Below, one piece after another: positions 51,979-59,840 of a stretch of 64,000 bases of DNA. This DNA is from Mesorhizobium sp. M9A.F.Ca.ET.002.03.1.2. GTDB taxonomy: Bacteria; Pseudomonadota; Alphaproteobacteria; Rhizobiales; Rhizobiaceae. The position numbers were made by a program, and so were the translations under genes. How positions within the stretch are numbered: position 1 is the first letter of the stretch; the number at the start of each line of letters is the position of its first letter. The stretch spans positions 3,031,001 to 3,095,000 of the forward strand of contig NZ_CP034443.1 of assembly GCF_003952365.1 (NCBI RefSeq). The letters run 5' to 3'. The notes below the pieces were generated by a model. That model made no database searches and had not been told where the DNA came from. It was given only the letters and a program-made list of their open reading frames with translations.

Positions 51979-52956
51979 ATGCGCATTTGGAAATCCCTTG
52001 TTCTGGCTGCACTCATGTCGGGTGTAGCGGGTATCGCCACGGCCGAGGAGGTTGTCCTCAACGCCGTGCATTTTACGCCGACGCAGAACGGCTACGCACA
52101 GAGTTTCCTGAAGTTCGTTCAGAAGGTGAACGAAAAAGGCAAGGGCGTTGTTCAGATCAATGTGCGCGGCGGGCCGGAGGTCATTCCGCCGATTCAGCAG
52201 GGCGCGGCGCTCAAGAGCGGCCTGATCGACCTGATCGACACACCGGCAGGTCAGTTCCTGGAACTCGTTCCGGAAGGCGAGGTTTTCTCCGCCTCGACGA
52301 AGACGCCTTGGGAGGTTCGCGAGAACGGCGGCTGGGATTTCATTAGCGGAATTTTCGAGAAGAAGGCCAATGTCCACCTGCTGGCGCATGTCGACGCGGG
52401 CTCGGGCTTCAACATCTTCACCATCGACGAACCCAAGCTCGATGATGAGGGCAGCATCGACTGGAGCAGCCTGAAGATCCGCTCGTCGCCGCTCTATCGC
52501 GATTTCCTCGAAGCCTTGGGCGCAACCGTCATCGTGCAAGCGCCGGGAGACGTCTACACCTCGCTCGAGCGCGGCGTCGTCAATGCCAACGCCTACACGG
52601 TGTTCGGCTATGCGTCCTTCGGCTGGGACAAGTTCACCAAATACCGCGTCGATCCGCAATTCTTCAAAACCGATGTGCTGGTCTCGATCAACAAGGCGAA
52701 ATGGGACGCGTTGTCGCCCGAGGCACAGAAGCTGCTTGCCGATACGGCCGTCGAATACGAGCGCGCGAGCTACGATGCCAACCTTGCCGAGTCTGAAAAG
52801 CAGGCACAGGCGATGATCGACGGCGGGCAGAAGGTGATCAGCTTGACCGGCGCCGGCCGCGACAAATTCCTGGCGGCTGCCGCGCAGGCGAGCTGGGCGA
52901 GAATGACCAAACGCGATCCCACCAACATCGAACAGCTGAAGAAGTTCTTTCAATAG
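51979..52956 (+). CDS. TRAP transporter, DctP-type binding protein
   Basis: Extracytoplasmic binding protein of 325 residues with signal peptide (MRIWKSLVLAALMSGVAGIATA). Family 7 features: AVHFTPTQNGYAQSFLKFVQKVNEKGKG, QINVRGGPEVIPPIQQGAALKSGLIDLIDTPAG, LKIRSSPLYRDFLEALGATVIVQAPGDVYTSLERGVVNANAY, where the Arg near residue 170 binds a carboxylate. It therefore takes up an organic acid for the linked pathway. GAGGGAG precedes the ATG. Confidence 0.9.
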   Translation: MRIWKSLVLAALMSGVAGIATAEEVVLNAVHFTPTQNGYAQSFLKFVQKVNEKGKGVVQINVRGGPEVIPPIQQGAALKSGLIDLIDTPAGQFLELVPEGEVFSASTKTPWEVRENGGWDFISGIFEKKANVHLLAHVDAGSGFNIFTIDEPKLDDEGSIDWSSLKIRSSPLYRDFLEALGATVIVQAPGDVYTSLERGVVNANAYTVFGYASFGWDKFTKYRVDPQFFKTDVLVSINKAKWDALSPEAQKLLADTAVEYERASYDANLAESEKQAQAMIDGGQKVISLTGAGRDKFLAAAAQASWARMTKRDPTNIEQLKKFFQ

Positions 52957-52962
52957 CCCGAC

Positions 52963-52989
52963 GGGAGGGCGCCTTGCGCGCCCTCTCCC
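52963..52989. other. Stem-loop after the TRAP binding-protein gene
   Basis: GAGGGCGC and GCGCCCTC form a perfect eight-pair stem with a five-base loop, extended by partial GGG/CCC pairing, starting nine bases past the stop of the binding-protein gene. No T run follows. Likely an mRNA-protecting or partial-termination hairpin. Confidence 0.55.
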
Positions 52990-53009
52990 AGGTGGCACGA
53001 GGGGCCGTC

Positions 53010-53522
53010 ATGGAGAAGTTGTTTGCAGCGATCGGGAAGCTGAGCCTTGCGCTGGCAGCGGCGGCGAAGGTGGTGCTTGGCCTCATCATTGTAGCGGTGG
53101 TCGCTGATGTGTGCGTCCGCAACCTGGGCCTGAGACCGCTTGCCTGGGCGGTGTCAGCGACGGAATACGGTCTGCTCTACGCGGCATTTCTGCCGATGCC
53201 CTGGCTGGTCCACAGCAAGGGCCATGTCTTCGTCGAGTTCCTGCGCAAGGCGCTGCCGGTGCGGGCTCGGGCGGTCCTTGAAAAGCTGGTCTATCTCGCC
53301 TGCACTGGCGTCTGCCTCTACCTTGGCAGCGTCGCACTCGCTTCCCTGATAGGCGCCGTGTCGGGCGGCGACTACGAGACGCGCAGCTTCGACATGCCGA
53401 AATGGCTGGTCTTTCTGCCCATCGCGCTCGCCTTCTACCTCTCGGCGCTGGAATGGCTCAGATACCTGCTCGGCCATGACACGCTGTACACGCTCGATCC
53501 CTTGGAAATGGAAGGGCTCTGA
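53010..53522 (+). CDS. TRAP transporter small permease (DctQ)
   Basis: Membrane protein of 170 residues with four helices (LALAAAAKVVLGLIIVAVVADV, ATEYGLLYAAFLPMPWLV, LVYLACTGVCLYLGSVALASLIG, LVFLPIALAFYLSALEWL). The HSKGHVFVEFLRK loop between helices 2 and 3 is the DctQ hallmark. Start at MEKLF with GAGGGG upstream; an ATG 12 codons earlier exists. Confidence 0.88.
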   Translation: MEKLFAAIGKLSLALAAAAKVVLGLIIVAVVADVCVRNLGLRPLAWAVSATEYGLLYAAFLPMPWLVHSKGHVFVEFLRKALPVRARAVLEKLVYLACTGVCLYLGSVALASLIGAVSGGDYETRSFDMPKWLVFLPIALAFYLSALEWLRYLLGHDTLYTLDPLEMEGL

Positions 53523-53525
53523 CCG

Positions 53526-54836
53526 GTGGCCTGGCTGTTTCCATTCGCCGTGCTTGTCGGCGCCATCCTTGTGTTGATGGGCCTTGGGCTGCCGGTCGCC
53601 TTCGCGTTCTTCGTCACCAATGTGATCGGGCTGTACCTGTTCTTCGGCGGTTCGATCGGCGTGACGCAGATGGTCGCCAACTTCTCCGACGCTGTCTCGA
53701 CCTATGCGCTGGCCCCTCTGCCGATGTTTCTCGTCATGGGCAGCCTGTTCTTCCGCTCGGGCCTCGGCGAGAAAGTCATCTACGCGCTCGACCTGTGCAT
53801 CGGCAATCTGCGGGGACGTCTCGCCTATGTCGTCCTCGCCGCCGGCACGATCTTTTCCGCCCTGTCAGGTTCGAGCCTCGCCAATACCGGCATGATGGGC
53901 TCGCTGATGGTGCCCGAGATGCTGAAGCGGGGCTACAAGCCGCACATGGCCTACGGGCCGGTGCTTGGCGCCGGAAGCCTTGCCGTCATCATCCCGCCAT
54001 CCTCGCTGGCGGTCCTGCTCGGCTCGCTGGCCCAGATCGACGTTGGCGCGCTGCTCATCGCCGGTGCTCTGCCTGGACTGCTTCTCGTTGTCATGTATGC
54101 GACCCTGATCTTCGCACAGACGAAGATCGACCCGGACGCTGCTCCGCACTATCCGGTGCCAGCCGTTCGTGCGGCCGAGAAGGTGAGGGCAGTTGCGGTC
54201 AACATCATTCCGATGAGCGTCATCGTGTTCATGGTGGTGGGCACGATCATCCTTGGCATAGCGACACCGACGGAGTCGGCGGGGCTCGGATGTGCCGCCG
54301 TCGTCGCGTTGCTGCTCGCCTACCGGAGGTTCAGCTGGTCGGTCGTCTGGAAGTCGCTGGACGACGCGATGAAGGTCACGGGTATGACCTTCCTCATCAT
54401 CTCGGCTTCGACAACGTTCTCGCAGATATTCGCCTTCTCCGGCGCGTCGAGCGGCTTCATCCAGTTCATCGTGGGCTACGATTTTGGACCGTACTCCATG
54501 CTGCTCCTGATGGTGCTCGTCGTCCTGCTGCTCGGCATGTTCATGGATCAGGTCTCGATGATGCTGATCACGCTGCCGATCTTCCTGCCGATAGCCCAGC
54601 AATTCGGCTACGATCCCGTGTGGTTCGGGCTGATCCTGCTGCTCGCCTACGAGGTCGGCTTCACCACGCCGCCGTTTGGTCTGCTGCTGTTCATCATGCT
54701 CGGCGTTGCGCCGAAAGGCACGTCGCTCAAGACGGTTGCACTGTCGGCGGCGCCCTATATCGGCCTGACCCTCCTGCTGATCCTGCTGATTGTCCTGTTT
54801 CCGCAAATCGCCCTCTTTCTTCCGAACTTGATCTAG
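53526..54836 (+). CDS. TRAP transporter large permease (DctM)
   Basis: Membrane protein of 436 residues with about 12 helices, DctM family: FAVLVGAILVLMGLGLPVAFAFFVTNVIGLYLFF, LAPLPMFLVMGSLFFRSGL, AGTIFSALSGSSLANTGMMGSLMVPEMLKRGYKP, IIPPSSLAVLLGSLAQIDVGALLIAGALPG and GMFMDQVSMMLITLPIFLPIAQQFGYDP. The start is GTG, four bases after the DctQ stop. With DctP and DctQ it makes a complete sodium- or proton-driven importer. Confidence 0.92.
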   Translation: MAWLFPFAVLVGAILVLMGLGLPVAFAFFVTNVIGLYLFFGGSIGVTQMVANFSDAVSTYALAPLPMFLVMGSLFFRSGLGEKVIYALDLCIGNLRGRLAYVVLAAGTIFSALSGSSLANTGMMGSLMVPEMLKRGYKPHMAYGPVLGAGSLAVIIPPSSLAVLLGSLAQIDVGALLIAGALPGLLLVVMYATLIFAQTKIDPDAAPHYPVPAVRAAEKVRAVAVNIIPMSVIVFMVVGTIILGIATPTESAGLGCAAVVALLLAYRRFSWSVVWKSLDDAMKVTGMTFLIISASTTFSQIFAFSGASSGFIQFIVGYDFGPYSMLLLMVLVVLLLGMFMDQVSMMLITLPIFLPIAQQFGYDPVWFGLILLLAYEVGFTTPPFGLLLFIMLGVAPKGTSLKTVALSAAPYIGLTLLLILLIVLFPQIALFLPNLI

Positions 54837-54862
54837 CCGAACCCGATCCTGCAGGTGTTCAC

Positions 54863-55582
54863 ATGCGCTTTGCCTATCTCGCTTTCTTCCACGACGACCG
54901 CCAGGCAAACCTGGCCATCGCCCGTGAAGACGTTGACGCTGTGAGGCGCGTGCTCGCGGCAACGCCGGGCCTTGCGCTTGCAAACATCTATCTGCCCGAA
55001 GTGGCGACGGACATGTTCAACAAGGACGGCCCACCGCCGGTCTTTGGCTTCCAGCTCTATTTCGACGAGCTGACGGACATGGAGGCGGCGCTCGCACCGT
55101 CCGGCCATTTGCAGGCACTTGCCGCACCGGGCGTACTGTCGAGCATCGCCGGGTCGAGGCCGACGCAGCAGGCAATGTGCGTGCGTCCGTTTCCCGTCGA
55201 CGATGCCGGCGTCAAGACGTCTGGGCTCCCCTGCAGTTACCTTGTCCACTACCCCGGGCCGGCCGAAGACATGAATGGCTGGCTCTACCACTACGTGACG
55301 CATCATCCGCAATTGATGCGGGGTTTCCCCGGCATTCGCCACATCGAGGTTCTGTCGCGGCTGGATTGGTGCGGCTCGCTGCCTTGGCCGCGGGTCGACC
55401 ATATGCAGCGCAACCGGGTCATGTTCGACGGTCCCGCGGCGCTGACGCACGCGCTGCAATCGCCGGCGCGGCTGGAGATGCGCGCCGACTACCAGACCTT
55501 CCCGCCCTTTTCAGGCGGCAGCCGGCATTTCCCGATGTCGACGGAAGCCGTGCATCCTTTGCCGAGGGCCGCCGCCAAGTAG
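54863..55582 (+). CDS. EthD-like (dimeric alpha-beta barrel) protein
   Basis: Protein of 239 residues that looks like two ferredoxin-fold EthD-type halves: residues 1-110 (FAYLAFFHDDRQANLAIAREDVDAVRRVLAATPG, VFGFQLYFDELTDMEAAL) and 120-215 (SYLVHYPGPAEDMNGWLYHYVTHHPQLMRGFPGIRHIEVLSRLDW, RNRVMFDGPAALTHALQSP). The HYxxHHPQLMRGFPG segment and DYQTFPPFSGG near the end are conserved in related proteins of degradation loci, but the reaction is unknown. The ATG lies 26 bases after the DctM stop. It could isomerise or lactonise the monooxygenase product, or shield it. Confidence 0.65.
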   Translation: MRFAYLAFFHDDRQANLAIAREDVDAVRRVLAATPGLALANIYLPEVATDMFNKDGPPPVFGFQLYFDELTDMEAALAPSGHLQALAAPGVLSSIAGSRPTQQAMCVRPFPVDDAGVKTSGLPCSYLVHYPGPAEDMNGWLYHYVTHHPQLMRGFPGIRHIEVLSRLDWCGSLPWPRVDHMQRNRVMFDGPAALTHALQSPARLEMRADYQTFPPFSGGSRHFPMSTEAVHPLPRAAAK

Positions 55583-55625
55583 CGCGAACAGTTTTCGCCG
55601 ACACCGAAAAACCTTTGGAGATTTC

Positions 55626-56381
55626 ATGTACGACTTTCGAAGAAAATGTACCTCTCTCGACCGCCTTATCGGCACCTTCTGCGCCATCCCGCATCCGGTG
55701 GCGGTCGAGGTGACGGCCGCCAGCGGCGTCGATTTCCTGTGCATCGACTGGGAGCATTCGCAGATTGGCCGCGAACGGATCGAGGATCTGGTCCGCGCCG
55801 CCGATGTCCACAGGGTTCCTGCGATGGTGCGCGTGCCGGGCCACACGCCGGAGTGGATCGCGGCCGCGCTCGACGCTGGCGCGTCAGGCGTCCTGGTGCC
55901 GCGCATCTCGACGGCCGAGCAGGCGCGCATGGTGGTCATGGCCAGCCGTTACCCGCCTGCCGGCGCACGCGGCGTCGGTCCGGGCCGCGCCGCCGGCTAT
56001 GGCTACAGGATTCCGGATTACCTCAAATCCGCCAACGAGACCCTGACGATTGCGATCCAGGTCGAGACGGCCGAGGGCCTCGCCAACATCGACGACATTG
56101 TGAGGGTTGACGGCGTCGACGTGATCTTCATTGGCCCCGGCGACCTGTCCGTGTCGATCGACGCCATGGGGCCGGCCGGCCAGGACAAGCTCAATGCTGC
56201 GATCGTCAGGATCGCGGCCGCGGCGCGCGCGGCCGGCAAGGCCGTCGGCATCTTTCGCCCTTCGGCGGACGATGTCGGCAAATGGTCGAAGCACGGCATC
56301 AGCTTCTACATGCTGGCCAGCGATACGATGTTCCTCGGCGCCGGCCTTGCCGCCGGGGCCGCCTCCGCGCGCAGCGCCTGA
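55626..56381 (+). CDS. HpcH/HpaI family aldolase
   Basis: Class II pyruvate-type aldolase of 251 residues: LIGTFCAIPHPVAVEVTAASGVDFLCIDWEHSQIGRERIEDLVRAAD, ALDAGASGVLVPRISTAEQARMVV, YPPAGARGVGPGRAAGYG, IQVETAEGLANIDDIVRVDGVDVIFIGPGDLSVSIDAMG. His (WEHS), Glu (QVETAEG) and Asp (GPGDLS) of the metal site are intact. It cleaves a 4-hydroxy-2-oxo acid into pyruvate (or oxaloacetate) and an aldehyde, so it probably makes the final carbon-carbon split. Confidence 0.9.
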   Translation: MYDFRRKCTSLDRLIGTFCAIPHPVAVEVTAASGVDFLCIDWEHSQIGRERIEDLVRAADVHRVPAMVRVPGHTPEWIAAALDAGASGVLVPRISTAEQARMVVMASRYPPAGARGVGPGRAAGYGYRIPDYLKSANETLTIAIQVETAEGLANIDDIVRVDGVDVIFIGPGDLSVSIDAMGPAGQDKLNAAIVRIAAAARAAGKAVGIFRPSADDVGKWSKHGISFYMLASDTMFLGAGLAAGAASARSA

Positions 56382-56397
56382 TAGCCAAGAGTTCGAC

Positions 56398-57354
56398 ATG
56401 AAGATAATCAAGACCGACGGCGTGTTGTCAGTCGAGGCAGAGCAGTTGCGCTACCTCGACGGCCTGAACGCCGAGTTCGTCGAAAAGACGCTCCTCACGG
56501 AGGACGCCCTGATCGAACAGTGCCGCGACGCCGATGCGCTGATGATCTTGCGGGAGCCGATCACGGCCCGCGTTCTGGCCGAGTTGAAGAAGCTCAAGGT
56601 TATCGGGCGGTTCGGCGTAGGCCTCGACTCGATCGACGTCGAGGCCGCCAGCCGTGCCGGTGTTCAGATAACCTACGTGCCGGACGCCAATCTGGTGGAG
56701 GTCAGCACGCATGCCATGGCGCTAATCCTGGCCCTGACGCGCAGGCTGAAACAGTTCGACAGCGCAGTTCGTGCCGGCCGCTGGGCTGCAATGGCTGACG
56801 GCGCCGGCATTACGCGGCCCGACAGGCAGGTCTTCGGGCTGATCGGCTTCGGCCAGATCGGACGCCTGACTGCCGAGCGGGCGCGGGTCTTCGGCTTTCA
56901 TATCATCGCCTACGACCCGCATATGCCGGCGGAGCGCATTGCGGCGGGCGGCGCGGAACCGGTCGGTTTCGACGAGCTGCTTGCCAGGGCAGACATCGTC
57001 TCACTGCACGTTCCCGCGACGCCGGAGACCAGAAACATCATGTCGGCCAAAACCCTGTCGCGCATGAAGGAAGGGGCAATCCTTATCAACGTGTCGCGTG
57101 GCGGCCTTGTCGACGAGGTCGCGTTGGCGGATTTGATCCGGCGTCGCCATCTGGCGGGCGCCGGCATCGACACGTTCGAGCAGGAGCCGCCTTCGCCCGA
57201 CAATCCGCTGCTGGCGCTGGACAGCGTCCTGGTCAGTCCACACGCGGCGCACTACTCGACCCAGTCCTACGCCGAGGTTCGCAACAAGGTGTTTGCCGAT
57301 GTCGCATCGGTCCTGCGCGGCGGCAAGCCGGTCTATCCGGTCAACCGGGTGTGA
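56398..57354 (+). CDS. D-isomer-specific 2-hydroxyacid dehydrogenase
   Basis: NAD-dependent D-2-hydroxyacid dehydrogenase of 318 residues, phosphoglycerate/glyoxylate reductase-like. FGLIGFGQIGRLTAERARVFGFHIIAYDP binds NAD; catalytic Arg (NVSRGGLVDEVAL), Glu (AGIDTFEQEPPSPDNPLL) and His (SPHAAHYST) are present. Asp in YDP favours NAD over NADP. It follows the aldolase by 16 bases and ends the operon; it may interconvert the 2-oxo and 2-hydroxy forms of the pathway acid or product. Confidence 0.88.
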   Translation: MKIIKTDGVLSVEAEQLRYLDGLNAEFVEKTLLTEDALIEQCRDADALMILREPITARVLAELKKLKVIGRFGVGLDSIDVEAASRAGVQITYVPDANLVEVSTHAMALILALTRRLKQFDSAVRAGRWAAMADGAGITRPDRQVFGLIGFGQIGRLTAERARVFGFHIIAYDPHMPAERIAAGGAEPVGFDELLARADIVSLHVPATPETRNIMSAKTLSRMKEGAILINVSRGGLVDEVALADLIRRRHLAGAGIDTFEQEPPSPDNPLLALDSVLVSPHAAHYSTQSYAEVRNKVFADVASVLRGGKPVYPVNRV

Positions 57355-57402
57355 CCAATTCTCGAAGGCGGCGCCGCCCCTCATCCGCCTGCCTCCGCAG
57401 AA

Positions 57403-57625
57403 CTTGGGTTCCTCGCCCCACGAAGTGGGGAGAGGTGGCCCGGCGAAGCCGGGACGGAGAGGGGGCCTTCGCGGCGGCTGGGAATGTTCAAGGCTCCCGA
57501 TGGACTTCCTTATCATGCTCGCGCCCCGTTCCTCACGGGTTCTGGCTTCGCGAATGTCGTCCCCCTCTCCGTCCCGGCTTCGCCGGGCCACCTCTCCCCC
57601 GCTCCACGGGGGCGAGGAACCCAAG
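57403..57625. repeat. Inverted-repeat intergenic element
   Basis: The arms 57403-57465 (CTTGGGTTCCTCGCCCC...) and 57561-57625 (...GGGGCGAGGAACCCAAG) are imperfect inverted copies with internal palindromes (GGCCCGGCGAAGCCGGG), separated by about 95 bases. This is a repeat of the dispersed rhizobial intergenic type, distinct in sequence from the one at 45337-45586. No gene is supported between 57355 and 57700. Confidence 0.75.
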
Positions 57626-57702
57626 TCCTGCAAACCGGCGCTTGCAGGGCAAAGGGCAGCGCAAACCTGGAGTGATTGCCTCGCAACCACGGGTGGTTTC
57701 AA

Positions 57703-57731
57703 CTTGACAGGTGACGGCAGTTATGCTAGGA
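57703..57731 (+). promoter_or_regulatory. Candidate sigma-70 promoter
   Basis: CTTGAC followed after 17 bases by CTAGGA matches the rhizobial housekeeping consensus CTTGAC-N17-CTATAT perfectly in the -35 and in the first three bases of the -10 element. It points at the hairpin at 57763. Confidence 0.5.
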
Positions 57732-57738
57732 ATTTATT

Positions 57739-57787
57739 CACAGTGCTGATTTGCGCCAACGACCTGCCGCCGAGGCGGGTTTTGTTT
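57739..57787 (+). ncRNA. Candidate short noncoding RNA
   Basis: Between the promoter-like element and a terminator hairpin there is room for a transcript of about 50 bases with no start codon or ribosome binding site. It ends in the intrinsic terminator at 57763-57787 and runs towards the 3' end of the MocR gene on the other strand. I do not recognise an RNA family; the call rests only on promoter plus terminator spacing. Confidence 0.35.
57763..57787 (+). terminator. Intrinsic terminator
   Basis: CCTGCC-GCCGA-GGCGGG forms a six-pair stem (one G-T pair) followed by TTTTGTTT. Confidence 0.6.
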
Positions 57788-57810
57788 CAGGGGGCTCGGC
57801 GCGCCATCCC

Positions 57811-59259
57811 TCACAGGCACTGCGGTCCACTGTCGAAACAGGCACGGACCAAATGCAGCCCTTCTTCGATGTGGGCCGTGGGGATGGCACCATACCCCAG
57901 CATAATCCCGGCTCGTGGGATCGCGCTCACGGCGAATCGTGACAGGACCTGGATGGCGACGCCGCGGTCGGCAGCACGGCGGGCGATCTCGGCGATCCGG
58001 TCCGCCGACATTCTCCGGGCCAGAGCGGTGAGATGGAGCCCCGATGTCGACGGGATGAGCTCGAGATGCTCGGCAAAATCACGGGTGATGGCGTCCGCGA
58101 GGATCTTGTGCCGTTCCCGGTAGACTGCGCTCACCCGGCGGACGTGACGTGCAAAAGCGCCCTCATCCAGGAAACGCGCGAGTGCCGCTTGCGTAAGGGT
58201 CGATGAATGCCAGTCGCTGACGAATTTCGCTTTGTGCAGGGCCGCTCGCAGCGATGGCGGCGTCACCAGGAAGCCCAGCCGAAGCGTCGGCAGCATCGTC
58301 TTTGAGAAGGAGCCGACGTAGACGACCCGGCCCTTTGCGTCGAGCGTCTGCAACGGCTCGAGGGGACGGCCACCGAACCGGAACTCGCTGTCGTAGTCGT
58401 CTTCGATGATGGCGGCGTTGTTTTGCTCGGCCCATGCCAGAAGCGCCTGCCGGCGCGGCAGCGTCATCGTTACGGAAAGCGGATATTGATGAGAGGGCGT
58501 GACATACACGGCTCGGATTCCGCGCGGCAGCGCATCAACGACCAGCCCCTGGCGATCCACCGGTACGCCGACCACGCGAAGGCCCAACGCCTTGAACAAC
58601 TGCCTCGGAGGGCCGTATCCCGGATCTTCGACGGCAATTCCGTCGCCCGATGCCAGCAGGACGCGTGCCAGGATATCGAGAGCCTGCTGCGTACCGTTCG
58701 TAATAATGATGTCGTCCGCTGAAGCCCTGACCCCTCGAGAGATGCCTATATGCCGGGCGATTGCCACCCTGAGATCGTGGCGCCCGGCGGGGTGCTCATA
58801 AGTGCCGGCAGCCGTTTCGTCCGAACGCAGCGCCCAGGTCACCGACCGCCGCCATGACCTGTGCGGAAACAGCGAAGCATCGCAAAGCCCAGAGCGAAAG
58901 TCGAACTGCGGCGGCTTGTCGAACACGATCGGGGGAAGCACTATCGATTGCCAGATCTGGCGCGGCTGGAGCGCGCCAGTGGATCGGTGTCTTGGCTTTT
59001 CGCGCCTGGCCGGTGCGTCCAATTCGCTGACGAATGTCCCGGATCCCTGCCGGGACCTCACGAACCCTTCCGCGGCGAGCCGCTCATAAGCAACCGTCAC
59101 GGTGGCACGCGACACCGCCAGAGCCCTCGCCAGTTCGCGGCCGGGCGGCAGCGGGTCGCCTGGCCGCAGCCGCCGATCCAGAACGGCGCGCCGGATCTGA
59201 CGATAAATCTCGCCGGTCAGGTCCTTGCGCCCGACCAGGCTTATGTGAAAGTCCGTCAT
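57811..59259 (-). CDS. MocR-type (GntR/aminotransferase) regulator
   Basis: MocR/PdxR-subfamily regulator of 482 residues. N-terminal winged helix (LTGEIYRQIRRAVLDRRLRPGDPLPPGRELARALAVSRATVTVAYERLAAEGFVRSRQGSGTFV), a linker rich in Arg and Pro, then a fold-type I aminotransferase domain: TYEHPAGRHDLRVAIARHI, IITNGTQQALDILARVLL, VEDPGYGPP, IEDDYDSEFR, YVGSFSKTMLPTLRLGFLV with the PLP lysine in SFSKT. It senses PLP or an amino compound bound to PLP. Divergent from the DUF1127 gene, with AATTGG direct repeats in between. Confidence 0.9.
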   Translation of the reverse strand: MTDFHISLVGRKDLTGEIYRQIRRAVLDRRLRPGDPLPPGRELARALAVSRATVTVAYERLAAEGFVRSRQGSGTFVSELDAPARREKPRHRSTGALQPRQIWQSIVLPPIVFDKPPQFDFRSGLCDASLFPHRSWRRSVTWALRSDETAAGTYEHPAGRHDLRVAIARHIGISRGVRASADDIIITNGTQQALDILARVLLASGDGIAVEDPGYGPPRQLFKALGLRVVGVPVDRQGLVVDALPRGIRAVYVTPSHQYPLSVTMTLPRRQALLAWAEQNNAAIIEDDYDSEFRFGGRPLEPLQTLDAKGRVVYVGSFSKTMLPTLRLGFLVTPPSLRAALHKAKFVSDWHSSTLTQAALARFLDEGAFARHVRRVSAVYRERHKILADAITRDFAEHLELIPSTSGLHLTALARRMSADRIAEIARRAADRGVAIQVLSRFAVSAIPRAGIMLGYGAIPTAHIEEGLHLVRACFDSGPQCL

Positions 59260-59272
59260 GGTTCAGTAGTTA

Positions 59273-59397
59273 GAATTGGTCTGACAGAAACACAAGAGTT
59301 TGGCACTTTGACCGGTCCTCCTGCCTGTTGCGCTGCCTGGGCCTGGCAGGGTTCCCGATACCAACAGAATTGGACTGGCCAAGAATGCATGAATTGG
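59273..59397. promoter_or_regulatory. GAATTGG direct repeats, candidate MocR operator
   Basis: GAATTGG occurs three times in the same orientation: 59273-59279 (GAATTGGTCTGAC), 59367-59373 (GAATTGGACTGGC) and 59391-59397. MocR regulators bind widely spaced direct repeats of this size, and the gap lies between the MocR gene and the divergent DUF1127 gene. Confidence 0.5.
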
Positions 59398-59482
59398 CAC
59401 TTCTATCAGTCCTGTAGTCTCCTTACAATCCAATGCCTCGGCGGCAAGGGCAGGAGCGGATGGCTGGAAGAAGGAGGCTGAA

Positions 59483-59716
59483 ATGCCTCGCACGAAAACT
59501 CACATCGATCACTCGTCGAAAGTGCGACTACTTCTTGGATTTGGGTTGAAGACCACAATCGACGCCCTCAAGACTTGGCAACAGACCGTCTCAAGACGTC
59601 GGGCAATCGCGGATTTGCCCCCCGAGCAATTGAGGGACATCGGTCTTACCGAGGCCCCCGCGCCGGTGCTTGAAGTCAAGGCAGGTTTAATCACGAACTT
59701 GATATCGATGAGGTAA
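59483..59716 (+). CDS. DUF1127 domain protein
   Basis: Small basic protein of 77 residues with the DUF1127 domain in the middle (ALKTWQQTVSRRRAIADLPPEQLRDIGLTEA). The 25-residue N-terminal extension and C-terminal tail (LEVKAGLITNLISM) add to the short core. DUF1127 proteins in alphaproteobacteria are Arg-rich and several affect RNA metabolism and stress growth. AAGGAGG lies before the ATG. Divergent from the MocR regulator, so possibly its target. Confidence 0.8.
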   Translation: MPRTKTHIDHSSKVRLLLGFGLKTTIDALKTWQQTVSRRRAIADLPPEQLRDIGLTEAPAPVLEVKAGLITNLISMR

Positions 59717-59840
59717 GCCGACCGCCGGTCCGTTTCAGCTGTAACCGATTGTCCGAATCCCGAAATCACCCCGTAACCTGGCCTGCTGAGATTCAGCGGG
59801 CTTGGAACCCGCGCGGTCCGTCCGTCATGAGAGGAGTGAA

